Origin: Artemisia argyi
Taxonomy: Eukaryota; Streptophyta; Magnoliopsida; Asterales; Asteraceae
DNA length: 64,000 nt
NCBI GenBank assembly: GCA_030686995.1
Contig: CM060686.1
Coordinates: 73,917,757 to 73,981,756 of the forward strand
Reading direction: 5' to 3'
The notes below the pieces were generated by a model, which ran no database searches, was not told where the DNA came from, and worked only from the letters and a program-made list of their open reading frames with translations. Shown here piece by piece: positions 30,591-41,966 of this stretch; within the stretch, counting starts at the first letter, position 1; each line of letters begins with the position of its first letter. The translations under genes and the position numbers were made by a program.

Positions 30591-33457
30591 ATGTTACTCC
30601 ACTCAACAATCTCTCAATCACCACCACACCCACAAACCATATCACCCATCTTCACTCCCTTCAAAACCACCCCACTTCTCTTTCACAAAAAACCTCATTT
30701 CAGTTTCAAACCCATCATCATTAAAAGCCAATCTTCATCTTTTGTTTCAAATGTATACAGCTATGGAACAGTTGACTATGAAAAGAAACAAACACCTGTT
30801 ACATGGAAAGCTATTTATAAAAGGATTTCAATGATGGGTAACAGGGAGAAAGGGTCAAGTAGTGTGTTGAATCAGTGGGAAAATGAAGGCAAAACTGTTA
30901 CTAAATGGGAGTTGTGCAGGCTTGTTAAAGAGTTGAGGAAATATGGTCGGTATAGTCTTGCTCTTGAGGTATGTTTTTGGTGGAAGTGGTTATCTTATAT
31001 ATGGCTTATGAGCTTATTTCTTTATCGGCTTATATTTCATAAGCCTCAATTTTTCGGCTTATTTTAAGACTTGTGGGCTTATATAAGTTTATTATGATAT
31101 GATAAACTCATATAAGCCCATAAGTGTCAAAATAAGCCGGAAAATCAAAGCTTTAAACAAGGGGGTGTTTGTTTAAGCTTATATTCGGCTTATTAGCTTA
31201 TATGTGTTAGGCTTATATAACATAAGCCACAATTTTGTGGCTTATTTTGAGACTTATGGGCTTATATAAAATTGTCAAGCATAAGCTATTAAGCTATTTA
31301 GCTTATGCTCACCTGAACACCCCCTAACTTAGTAACTTTGTTGGTGATAATTCATAAATTTGTTTCTGGTTTCATTAGTCAGGAATTAAACATTGACTTG
31401 GTTATTCTTATAGCTTGAATTAGTACTTCCTTTGTGCGCCAAATGTCCATATTTGACTTTAGATCACCTGAATTGGTTTCTCTTCACGAAATTGTTATAT
31501 AGTCTTTTGCTTTAACTTCAATTTTGATAACTGCATCTAAGGATGGATAGTTTACTACATGTTGGCATAAAAGTTAAAGTACGACTAACTGTATCCCTTC
31601 AATTCTAATGAGTAGTTGACTCAAAAGTCAATTTGACTGTTGTAACAATTAGTACAGCTTGTAGACTTCTTAAAGAACTCTAGGCATTGAAATACATCGT
31701 ATTGTGGCTCTCATCCCATTCCAATGAATTACCCAAAATCAGTAGCTTTCTTGTTAAAGAATTATAGGGTTGTTTGGCATTTTGTTTTTAAAATGATTAC
31801 GGATTGTTTGATATTACGTTGTCAAATGTCAAGTAACAGATAATTAGTTGCTGGTTTATTGTCTAATCATTCTACTATCTCATTATCTAGGATTTGTTGC
31901 AACAAAGACTTACTAATATGTCATTATCTAGGGCCCATGCTACATGTAAATCCTTAAGCAACTAGAATTTGCAAATAATAAGACTTCAAACAACGTAAGC
32001 ACATCCAGACACTAAACCTGTCTTTTGTTCCAGCTGAATACATGAATATGTTTATTCCATATCGCATAATTACTTTCCAAAAGGCAATGCCAAACACCCT
32101 TATAATCGAGTGTTGAACACCAATATTTTGATTCTTAATCTTTACCGTCCAATAGTCCATTATGTATCATTTACATTACCTGTGAATTTCTGCTCAAATA
32201 TATTGAAGTGAACTTCGTTGTTTTTTCTTGCAGGTATACGATTGGATGAGTAAAAAACCAGAGAGATTTATCATGGCCCCGAGCGATGCTGCAATTCAGC
32301 TAGATCTGGTATCTAAAATTGATGGTATTTCAGGTGCCGAAGATTACTTTAAAAATCTGCAAGATGATCTTATAGACAAACGAGTATATGGGTCCCTCTT
32401 GAATGCATACGTACACGCTAAAAAGAAAGAAAAAGCCGAGGCTTTATTTGCCCAAATGAAAGAAAAAGATCATGCAAACCATGCACTTCCATATAATGTG
32501 ATGTTGACTCTTTACATGAATCTTAAAGATCATGAAAAAGTTGAAAAATTAATTAAAGAAATGATGAAGAATAACATAGACTTAGATTTATATTCTTACA
32601 GTATCTGGATAACGTCCCGTGGGTCTCAAGGATCTGTTGAAAAGATGGAAGAAGTGTTTGAAATGATGAAACGTGATGTGTCGGTAAAACCCAATTGGAC
32701 TACTTATAGTACTCTTGCGACAGTTTATATTAATCTTGGAGAGCTTGAAAAAGCAGATGAATGTCTTAAAAAGATTGAAAGCAAGATTACCGGGCGTTAT
32801 AGAATTCCTTACCATTATCTTTTGAGTCACTATGGTAGCATTGGGAAAAAAAATGAAGTTCAAAGGATTTGGGGAACTTATAAATCGGTTTTTCCATATA
32901 TACCTAATATGGGCTATCATGCAGTTATATCGGCTTTTGTCAGAATGGATGAAATCGAAGAAGCAGAGTTGCTTTATGATGAATGGCTTTCTGTTAAGAC
33001 AACTTATGATGCAAGAATCGGGAATCGGCTATTGGGTTGGTATATTCGAAAAGGGTATAAAGAAAAAGCCGAGTCTTTTTTCAAAGAAATGTTGGAAACG
33101 GGAAAAGCAAATTCGAGTTCATGGGAAATAATCGGTGAAGGTCTTATTAGAGAAAAGAGGATATCTGATGCATTGGGTTGCTTTGAAAAGGCACTATCAC
33201 ATGAAGAATCACGATTCTGGAAACCAAAACCGATTAATGTTTCATTGTTTTTCAAGACTTGTGAACAAGAACGTAACGAAAAGGGAAAGGAGGCTATGTT
33301 AAGAATCTTGAAGGAAGCAGGCGCTCTTGAAGATGAATTATTCATGTCAAAGGTGACTTTTTCCAAAGAGTCAACTTCTGGGAATGTTAAAGGAAGCGAA
33401 GATGATGATAATGAAGAAGCTGATACATTTCTAAGCGACCTGCAGGCTAGTGACTGA
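30591..33457 (+). CDS. Chloroplast-targeted PPR protein, At1g02150-like (2 exons)
   Basis: Join 30591-30968 and 32234-33457 (533 aa). The donor after GAG is GTATGT and the acceptor is TTCTTGCAG; the intron is phase 0. Residues 1-50 are rich in Ser, Thr and Pro with few acidic residues, as in a plastid transit peptide. Then come YGTVDYEKK, WKAIYKRISMMG and the WELCRLVKELRKYGRYSLALEVYDWM region. P-type pentatricopeptide repeats fill roughly residues 176-440 (for example VYGSLLNAYVHAKKKEKAEALF). The C-terminus is acidic. The whole protein resembles Arabidopsis At1g02150. PPR proteins bind organelle RNA and affect its processing, stability or translation; the target here is unknown. Repeats lie only in the intron, and the frame is intact. 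Confidence 0.9.
31055..31142. repeat. Foldback repeat in the PPR intron
   Basis: CGGCTTATTTTAAGACTTG...GGGCTTATATAAGTTT is followed after a short spacer by its near-perfect inverse (AACTCATATAAGCCC...AAATAAGCCGG). RNA across it would form a long hairpin. It resembles part of the adjoining MITE-like unit. Confidence 0.7.
31161..31324. repeat. MITE-like element with GGGGGTGTT termini
   Basis: The left end GGGGGTGTTTGTTTAAGC and the inverse of the right end (GGGGGTGTTCAGGTGAGC) form imperfect terminal inverted repeats. The interior is rich in AAGCTTAT words. The flanks (TTAAACAA / TAACTTAG) do not match as an 8-bp duplication, so the superfamily is uncertain. Confidence 0.5.
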
Positions 33458-34019
33458 GACACTTTCTTATTTTTGAGTTCTCTACAACTGGAACCCTAAT
33501 TTTGGAAATGCTTTAGTTTATATGAAATGTATCTGGAAATCTATAGTTCTAATCCATGGCTTTTCTTTCTTTGTGAATCTCACACTCTACGTTTGATAGT
33601 TTTACATTAGTGTTGAACAATGAAAACCGTCTGCAGCCTTGACTTGTACCCTGAATGGCCCAGGTTCGGTCTCGGAACTCTTAATGATTTTCATTTTTTG
33701 CATTATGGTACCATTTGTGAATGCAACTGAGCATAGTTTCTGGAAAGCATCATATTGTTAGTCATGTGATGTAATATGTGATGAAAGGATTGAAAGGTCA
33801 ACATTGTTGACCCGCTTGTGCTTTTTTGGTATTTTTTACATTTTTAAGGTTGTACCTTAGGCATGGATAGTTGTACTGATATCTTGCTAACTACTCCATC
33901 ATAGCTACTCCACTTTAGCTGATCTTGTTTTGATTGTGGTATATATACACTCGTAGTGCCTATCTATATTTCAAGTAGCAGATAACTGCGATCAAGATAT
34001 TGATCATTTTGCTTTGAAG
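33458..34019. promoter_or_regulatory. PPR 3' region and CYSTM promoter
   Basis: 562 bp between the PPR stop and the CYSTM ATG. A TATA-like run (GTATATATACAC) at about 33939-33948 lies some 75 bp before the ATG. No other feature is visible. Confidence 0.45.
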
Positions 34020-35930
34020 ATGAGTAACTATGAGCAAAATCAGCCACATCAAGGTATGTCGTTGATGCAAGCATATGACCCGTGGTTTCTATCTTTTTCT
34101 TTTACATATTTGAAAGGTGTTTGTAAATCTTTATCATGTTGCACCAGTTCCTCAACATCCGCAAGCTCAGGTGGAGGGTGGCAAGGATCATGTGGCACCA
34201 CCTGCGCTCCCACTGCCACCAGCGGCGGTTGGTCCTCCGCTGAAAGATGGCTATGAATCAAGTGACAAGAATCCGCATCTTCATGAAACTCAGTCCAAGG
34301 GCGATGGATTCTGGAGGGGATGGTACTCTCTTTCTCTATAGTGTCGGTATATGAGTTTTTGAGTGTCACGCGTTATTTATAAACATTTTCTTATACATAA
34401 CATAGTAGTTTTAGACAAGGTTGTGAAAATCGCTAGGCGCTAGTCGGGTGGTCGGGTACCACCTAGTGATTAATCTAGTCTAATCGCTAGGCGGCGATTA
34501 ATCGGATTGAATTTTTTATATATAAATTTAAAAAATTTTGAAAATGTATACATAAAATAAACGAAATGCTTCAAAATACTTTAAGATTCAAAGTTCAAAT
34601 GGTTCTATTAATTTTCAAAAATCAATTTTTGAATTCAATTATTGTCATTACTCATTGACATTCAATCGAAATAAAAAAAACGAGCATACCTTCACATTTT
34701 ATGTCAAATCACTGCTCAAGGTGTGTTTGGTTGTGTCTCGACTGATTTTATGAAAGATAGGAGATATATTGAAATACAACCCTCAATTTTAACTTTAAAA
34801 AAAAGTTGACTCGCGTTAACAGAGTTGGCCGATTTAGGCGATTTTTGTCCGATTTGGCAGATTTAAGCCTTTGCCCTATTTATGCCTGATTTGGCCGATT
34901 TTTATCCGATTAATCAGTACGTTGACCAATTTTTTTAGCAATCCGACTAATAAGGCCGATTAGTCAAAATCCGGGTGGTTAATCCTCGCCTAGTGTTTGG
35001 GCGCCGATTAATCGACCGCCTAGACCAATTTTTGTAACACTGGTTTTAGATTGATTATTGCTAAATTAAACAAATTGAAATCTAATTAGAACAAATAATG
35101 AGGATGATGCGGTGACTCGTTTATTCGGGACAAATGCGGCCTTTGGTTTATTATTAGGAAGGATTATGGGTATGAGAAGTGGTATGAGGAGGAATGAGAT
35201 TAAGCTTTAAGTTAATTTTATTATTATTATTATTTTTTTTATTATTATTATTTTTTTTGGGTTTACACTAACCATTAAATTTGTTTCTTACAAAGCCATG
35301 ATGCTACATCATCGAATCAAGTCTAGCCGAGCTCGAAAGTATAGAGTTAATTAATACTAAACTTGATCATTATTGTTATTCAAATTTGAAAAACGCGAAA
35401 GACCAAGTTGAACAAAGCTCGAAAAGTTCATTCGAGCTTCTTGCAAATTTTCTAGTAAAAAATGTATCGACTCAAGGTTCAGTAACCACACACAATTCCT
35501 TACTCATTTCATTCTCTGTATTAAAGGAGGTGATTGGTACAGGGGCACCATAAAAACAAGCCGAGCTCAGGCTTGACCATAGCTAACAAGTCGAGCTCAA
35601 GTTCGAAACACGAGGCTTGAACAAGCTTTGTACATTCAAAAATGAGCTGAGTTTGAGCTTTATGAGACAAGGGCTTGACCCGCTCATTCCCCTAATACTT
35701 AGACAATAATATATCCTGCAAATGTTAAAAACCCGCCAGATAATGTTTATTGAATCGATATTTATAATGCAAATACCATAAAACGGTTGATTAGAGTTAA
35801 TGCAAATTGAGTAATCTTATATTTGTCTGCAACAATCATAAGCTAAATACTTTTCTAAGTATAAGAAATTTTGTTTGATGACAGTTGTGCTGGGATGTTT
35901 TGCTGTTGCTTGTTGGATATATGCTTCTAG
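34020..35930 (+). CDS. Cysteine-rich transmembrane (CYSTM) peptide, 3 exons
   Basis: Join 34020-34053, 34148-34322 and 35885-35930, with GT-AG introns (GTATGTCG...CACCAG and GTACTCTC...GACAG), encoding 84 aa. The N-terminus is hydrophilic (MSNYEQNQPHQ), the middle is Pro-rich (LPLPPAAVGPPLKDGY), and the C-terminus is the CYSTM module: SKGDGFWRG, then CCAGMFCCCLLDICF at the very end. The last exon supplies this Cys-rich, membrane-associating segment and matches the family in length and in ending at Phe. CYSTM proteins are small tail-anchored plant proteins linked to stress responses, and many sit at the plasma membrane. The second intron (1562 bp) is enlarged by a hAT-type element. The assignment rests on the splice model joining GGATG to TTGTGCTGGG; cDNA would confirm it. 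Confidence 0.85.
34416..35042. mobile_element. Non-autonomous hAT-type element in a CYSTM intron
   Basis: The 627-bp element is flanked by a perfect 8-bp duplication GTTTTAGA (34408-34415 and 35043-35050). Its ends CAAGGTTGTGAAAA and the inverse of TTTTTGTAACACTG are imperfect inverted repeats. The subterminal regions share CGCTAGGCG-like words and TAATCGGATT / GATTAATCG motifs. An 8-bp target site with CA...TG ends indicates the hAT superfamily. No coding sequence. Confidence 0.8.
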
Positions 35931-37348
35931 GTGCTTGGAGATGGTGGCATCCGTATCATGTGTATCATATTGTTTTCACTTCTATATTGACTAGTTTTAA
36001 AGAGTAATGGTCGTTTGCATTAGTAGTCGAAACGTGTTACACGAAAAACTAATTCTAAAATAATCAGTTGTATAAAACACTTTAATGTACGTATATCATG
36101 TGCATTTGTAAGTTGTAATTTTACACAATTACGCCTTTCTTAAACAAAAGAAAGTATGGAGTTAATACGGACTTTATGATTCATTTAGGAGAATTGATTT
36201 GCGCACATTAAAAATTGATTGAAGCATATGAATTTAAGCATAAAATATTTTTACATTATTAATATATCTTGCTTTTTTTTTTTTTTTTTTTGAAAGATAT
36301 CTTGCTTTAACTTGTTACTCTATAACATTTGAATTTGCAAATAAAAAAATTGAATGTGCAAAGTCTCTTTTTATTTAGTAAGTAAATGACAAAAGTGTCC
36401 CGCCATAATCATGATGATTTAGTTTAAACAAACGATGATTAACGGATAAGGTTCAAGTGGCTCTTATGTGTTTTCATTTTTTCATGTTTGGGTTTTTAAG
36501 TTAACTTAATCAAGGAGAAGTGAGGGTTTAGCTAACGAAACATGCTTTTGGGGCTTGCTTAGCTAGAAAGAGAAAGTCTTCAGCTTAGAAATAACTTCGA
36601 TGAATTTTGTTATTGAAAATTTTGAGAAATCATGAAAAATGCAAATTGAAACTTTGATTCGGTGTTTTTTTTTGTTTTTGTTTTTTTTTTTTTTTTCATG
36701 TAACATGTATATTTAGTTGAATAGATACAGATTGCGTCATTCAAAGTTTTAAAAATGTAGCCTTTGATTCATATTGATTGCAAAATATCAAATAAACATT
36801 AAGTTTTGAATCAGTTTACAAATTTTATGAGTCTACACTAAAATAGCTCACATTGGTTTGTATTGAACAACCAAAAATGACATTCTACATATAAAAAGTA
36901 TGAAAACTATGAATTAACATGACTAAACGCATTTCTCACGTGTATTTCACAAATACCTCACGTTAAGAATTTGTAATTTCATCCTAGTTCTAAGTAATAT
37001 GTTTACTTACAAAAATGTCACAAAGCGCACCCTTCAAGATTGACAAAAAGAAATTACACCTGCGTTGAAAAAGTTGGTCCAGTTCGTACCCGTTAAATGA
37101 ATACTCTAGTTGATACAAACCAAGGAGGCTCGTCATGGCATATTGTGAAATGGTATGCCAATTGATTTTGGTGACCTTGTGCGACAATCACAAAATAGGC
37201 ATCTTAATCACGAAATGATATGTGTAACAGACCTCGTAAATGTGGTTAAAACTGTTACAAGTCTATTCAAAAAGAGCTAACAACGTGTTTTTTATTGCAT
37301 AAATAAATATCAGACAACTTTAGATGTGCCCTTTTCATTAAAGTAATA
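35931..37348. other. Intergenic DNA after the CYSTM gene
   Basis: AT-rich, with T runs at about 36272-36291 and 36662-36697. I see no gene, RNA or clear transposon in it. Confidence 0.5.
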
Positions 37349-38572
37349 CTAGCATGGTACCCGCGTGATGCGGCGGCGGGTACTTTGTGATTATATTTTA
37401 TGACAATGTGATGTTATGCGGCAATTCTTTTATTAAACAATTAATTTACAAATAACAATAATTTTAGTTAAAGCACTGACATAATTCCATCTCATGTTAA
37501 CCGAAGATACCACAAAACAAAATCTTGATTCGTTCCTTCAGCACAATCACCTTTTGTCAATTTTGGAGCTGACTGACCCAGTTCGGCCCTCATTCCTCGG
37601 TTGGCTCAGCGGCAACCGAACCGGTCGACCGACCACTGCGAGCAGCCTAATGGCTTTATTTTTAAGTGCTTGGCTTAGTGGCTTTATTAGATTGTACATT
37701 GTCGTTAAATGATTGTATATTTTGATGAATGGGTAAATTAAATAATGTATTAATTGTATGTGTTGAATAGTGTTTATTAGTTGTATTTGTGCTTTAAATA
37801 GTTTGTACATTGTGTTTTATTAATTATACCTTTTATCAAATGGGTGTTTTAAATATGACATTAATTAAAAATGTTGACCAGTCAATATGTGTAGGTGTTT
37901 ATGTATAAGTTAATTGTACATATAGCTTAATTAGTTGTATTTACTTAAAACCTATACATGGAAATCTTAAAAAAAAATTGGAAGAGAGAGTGTGATAAAT
38001 GCTTTATAAGTAGTAAATGCTTTATAAGTAGTATCGATATCAGCTTATTTTGCTTTTTTAAGCAAAGCTTATTTTGCTTCGTAAAACATCTATTAAATCA
38101 TGAGCAATTGAGCAAACTACACCGTTCATCCTTATGGTTTGCGTTGACCCGATGAGTTTTGTCCTTTAATCGTAAAAGATGCACCGTTCGTCCCTAAATG
38201 CGAAACGTTATCTACCGTTGGTCCCTTCCCATAACGGTCTTCATTAACTGGCGTTAAGTCACTCAGTTTAATACTCAAATAAGAGTATAATGGTAAATTT
38301 GTTATATTCTTTTTCTTTTCCTTTAAAACGCAAACAAATAAAAAACATTCTCAAAACCACCAATCATTTTCTTCTTCAAACAAGCAAAGCCCACCATATT
38401 CATCTTCACCCACCACCACCATTATCACCACCTCCGACCATCTTCACAAAGCCTGATAATCATATTCATTATTTTATTCATTTACCACAAATGTTGAGTT
38501 TTCAACAATAGTCAAATGAGAGAGAAAGTGAAATGTAATTAATACTCTTATTAAAACACCCCAATACTTAAA

Positions 38573-39282
38573 AATACAATAATTTATTCACATTGTACAA
38601 CCAAATTAAAGCATATCTACCAAATTAAATACAACCAATTGAAACAAAAATCGGGTTGACCCGAGGCGCTTCAAACCCGGCGGGTTGACCCAGTTTAAAT
38701 CGACCCAACCTAGCAAGTTGACCCGGTTTAAATTGACTCATTTTCGACCGGAAAGTTCAACCGTTTGAACCAACCGGGTCGAACCGGGTTTCAAAACATT
38801 ATCCATTACTTAAATGTAAGGGTGAGCAAACAGACCGGATGGACCGGACCGACCGACAAAACCGACCGGACCGAGACAGGACCGACCACATTCGGTCCAG
38901 TCTCGTTCTAAGGTTTTCATAGTTTCGGTCTCGGTCCGGTTCGGTCCGGTCCGGCTTAAAAACCGAACATTTAGCCTTTTTGGATTGAGACAGGACCGGA
39001 ACGACCATATTCAGCCCGGTCTCGGTCTAAGTTTTTTGCCGAATTCGGTCTCGATCCAGTCCAGTTTTTCTCGGTCTGGTCCGGTTTTGGACCGATGAGC
39101 ACCCTTACTTAAAAGTACAATGATTTATTCACATTATACAACCAATTAAACACATGTCTACCAAATTAAATACAACTAATTAAAACACAAACCGGGTTGA
39201 CCCGGGACGCTTCAAACCCGTTTTTCGACCGGAACAGTTCAACCAATTGAACCACCCAGGTCGAACCGGGTTTCAAAACATT
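38573..39282. repeat. Direct duplication flanking a MITE-like insert
   Basis: 38573-38800 (from ACTTAAAAATACAATAATT to CGGGTTTCAAAACATTAT) recurs, shortened and diverged, at 39107-39282. Both carry CGGGTTGACCCG words. The 38818-39106 element sits between the copies. Confidence 0.65.
38818..39106. mobile_element. MITE-like element with AAGGGTG termini (289 bp)
   Basis: Left end AAGGGTGAGCA and right end TGAGCACCCTT are inverted repeats. The interior is built from GGACCGGACCG-like words in both orientations. Flanks ACTTAAATGT / ACTTAAAAGT differ at one base of ten. The right flank is also the start of the duplicated block, so the target-site reading is not certain. Confidence 0.5.
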
Positions 39283-39410
39283 ATGTTTAATTCCCAAATC
39301 TTCAAACTTTTATTATTTTTCGTTTGTAACCTATAAACTTTTTTTTATCAATAAACTATTTGTCGCTATAAAATCTCGTTGCTATGCACGGGTATTCGTC
39401 TAGTATATAT

Positions 39411-39664
39411 ATGTCTTCTTCTTGAAACCATTCATTTTGATATGTAAACTATAAAGAAAATTCTGTTTTCACCACTTGTATTACTTTTAGTTGCTATACA
39501 TTGCATATTCATTATTATTATTTTATTTTACCACAAATTCAAAAGAAAAAACCCATCAAAAACTAAATATGTCTTCTTCTTGAAACCATTCATTTTGATA
39601 TGTAAACTATAAAGAAAATTCTGTTTTCACCACTTGTATTACTTTTACTTGCTATACATTGCTA
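39411..39664. repeat. Spaced direct duplication, offset 158 bp
   Basis: About 95 bp starting ATGTCTTCTTCTTGAAACC at 39411 recurs almost unchanged at 39569. Between them lies AT-rich sequence. Confidence 0.85.
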
Positions 39665-40900
39665 GACATTACTTCCATTATAAATACATAAAGTAATAAT
39701 ATAATAATCCTAAACTACTATGTAGCCATAGTCTTGTTCCCATTTTTTTCTTTTTTTTAAGGTAAATTTTATTGCCACCAAAAATATAAAACAAAAACCG
39801 ACCCATGGTAAACCATGAACACACTCATGAAGCATAAGGTGGGCGAATACATACTCAAAATAAATTAAAACACCTATACTATACTTATCCAGAAACAAAA
39901 CTAAAAACTTGATAGAACAATCAAAGTGCAACTGGATGGAAGCCAAAATAGCCCAACATCAGGCCCCACTAAGCAAACCATACAAACAATCCAACTCAGA
40001 AAACTCGTAGTAGGAACATAAAACAAAAGCAGCTATCCAAAACCAACCTCAACAGCCATAGAGATCCAGGGTGTAATATAAGACCAAAACATTTAACTTC
40101 ATGACATTTAACAGACTTGTTTTGGGAGATGAAGAAGAAGCCACAACATCCTAGAAGTAGGAAACCACAAATCCAAAAGAACTACAAACCTTGAACTGAA
40201 GTGACTCACCAAAACCAAGAGAAGTAGTCACTCTTTCATCTTGTTCGAAATTTACTCATTGATAATTAATCAAAAAAGACATACAGTAACTTCATACTAA
40301 ACTTTCATCTTCAAACACCATTTCGTGACCTATAAAATTCGGATAAATCATGAAAGAAACCACTCAACAATTTTTACGAACTTGACTGAAAACTCACATA
40401 ATCAACCAGTCTGTCTTTTACAACATTTACAACAACCCAATTATCTTTTTATAAGATTTACAAACCCCATTGATAATTTAAACAAATTACCACACTATCT
40501 CAAGCGAAAAATCCAAACAAATGGGTTTGTGCTTTAGATAATTGTATTCGCTAATTTAATCAAGTAGGTCAAGATTGGGTTGCAGATCAACCACAAGATG
40601 TGGTAGTTGTTTAATGCCCAAATCGAACTGCTAAAATTAGAACACTTATTAACAAGAGTGTGTGCTTTTTATGTAACTGCATTTGAATATGCTTGTTCAC
40701 GTACGAGCGAGATAAAAAATGAATTAAGGAATAAGACATTAGCATTAGAAAGAGTTTGATGTAATCTGAAACATCAAAAGTTATCACAAGTGGCGGAGGT
40801 TGACCATTTTGAATTAGGGGCCAAAGATTTTTGTGATAAAACCGAGCTACTTCAACAAGAAAAAAAAAACAATCCATACACTCATATAAAAACAAAAACA
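39665..40900. other. Unassigned intergenic sequence
   Basis: I find no supported gene. The minus-strand frames at 39710-39946 and 40611-40904 lack recognisable domains. The latter lies directly downstream of the hAT transposase remnant and may be its decayed 3' flank. Confidence 0.4.
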
Positions 40901-40947
40901 ACAAACAATTGCCAAAGCAAACAAATTACAAATCAACTCTACAGCCT

Positions 40948-41558
40948 TTAAGCTTTTTTGAATTCATCAATTATGGGTTCGGAATCAAACTTTTCAGCAA
41001 CTTCCTTTTCGATGTAAACCACCAAACTATCTACAAGAAAATCATCTGACATCCTATTGCAAAGTCGACTCTTGCATATCTTCATTGCCGAAAATCCCCT
41101 CCCAGCTGTAGCAGTTGAAACCGGAAGTGTTAAGATGAGTTGAATCAATCTATTAAGATAATAACACGACTCACATTTCTTAGTTTCCACAAGAACTTTT
41201 CACAGTTCAGCAATAGTGGAAACCTTACTTAGCTTTGGATTCTTTGACCTTTCAATGTTGAAAATCTCTAACTCGGAACTCAATCAAACTCTCTCTTGTT
41301 CGGTAAAATCTGCGGGATACTAATTTTCAACTAGAAGACAAATATCATCAATATTATAACCATTAGAATCACTTTTAGAACTAATGCATAACCAAGAGTT
41401 AACAAGTCTATTGCGTGGTCATTGATTATATTGTTTAGCTCGTGCGATTGCTTGTCCGATATAAAGATAAATATGTTTGCTCGATAATAATGCTCAAAGA
41501 TAAAGTGATGATCATTTTGTCGAGGCGATAACGACTTGACTTATAGAGAGCATTTATA
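40948..41558 (-). pseudogene. hAT transposase C-terminal remnant
   Basis: The frame 41190-40948 reads KCESCYYLNRLIQLILTLPVSTATAGRGFSAMKICKSRL in overlapping motif order, then DDFLVDSLVVYIEKEVAEKF. This is the hAT dimerisation domain, in which LPVSTATxExxFSAMK is the signature. Further upstream (41190-41558), PADFTEQERV, ELEIFNIERSKNPKLSK and SDKQSHELNN-like segments continue the family pattern with in-frame stops. The remnant is cut at 41558 by the solo LTR. It resembles TTF/MYM-type hAT proteins rather than Ac. Non-functional. Confidence 0.75.
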
Positions 41559-41966
41559 TGAGGTGTCACACCCCTAAAATATCGCAGCGGAAGATATCAG
41601 GGCGTGACTTTCATGAAAAAAAAAAGTTACAGTTCTCTACATGAGTTATTTAAAAATACACGTTCAGTTAAAGAAATAAAGTTTTATAAAGTCATAATCC
41701 AAGAGTTTACAAAATGTAAAGTATCTTTTGGTTCACAGTCGGACGTAAGTTATGCAATAAATCTTGCCATGACGAGTCCGCAAAACGACTCTAGTAATGA
41801 TGTTCCAGATGCAAATGATGCATGTACGTCTAAGAACCTGAGATATATATGATAAAAAGTCAACATAAAGTTGGTGAGTTAATATGTTTATGTAAACAGT
41901 AATATGGACCACAAGATTTCCATATATGATCAATATAACAAATTCAATGTCATAGAGAAGTGTTAC

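Larger units (their letters stand above)
37349..39403. mobile_element. Region bounded by two Helitron-like 3' termini, or a foldback element
   Basis: At the left, read on the minus strand, a perfect 8-bp hairpin (stems 37357-37364 and 37376-37383, GTACCCGC / GCGGGTAC) precedes CATG, then CTAG and T. This resembles a Helitron 3' end. At the right, on the plus strand, GCTATGCACGGGTATTCGT precedes CTAG and T (39400-39404). The two ends resemble each other in inverted orientation. They could be two outward-facing Helitron ends or one unusual foldback element. No Rep or helicase coding sequence is present. Inside are a MITE and a duplicated block. Confidence 0.4.

Noticed and set aside
31153..31332. 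8-bp target duplication for the 31161-31324 MITE
   Set aside because: The flanks TTAAACAA and TAACTTAG do not match, so I did not assign it to hAT.
39710..39946. 78-codon minus-strand frame as a gene
   Set aside because: It ends in a Lys-rich stretch derived from a T run and has no domain or splice context.
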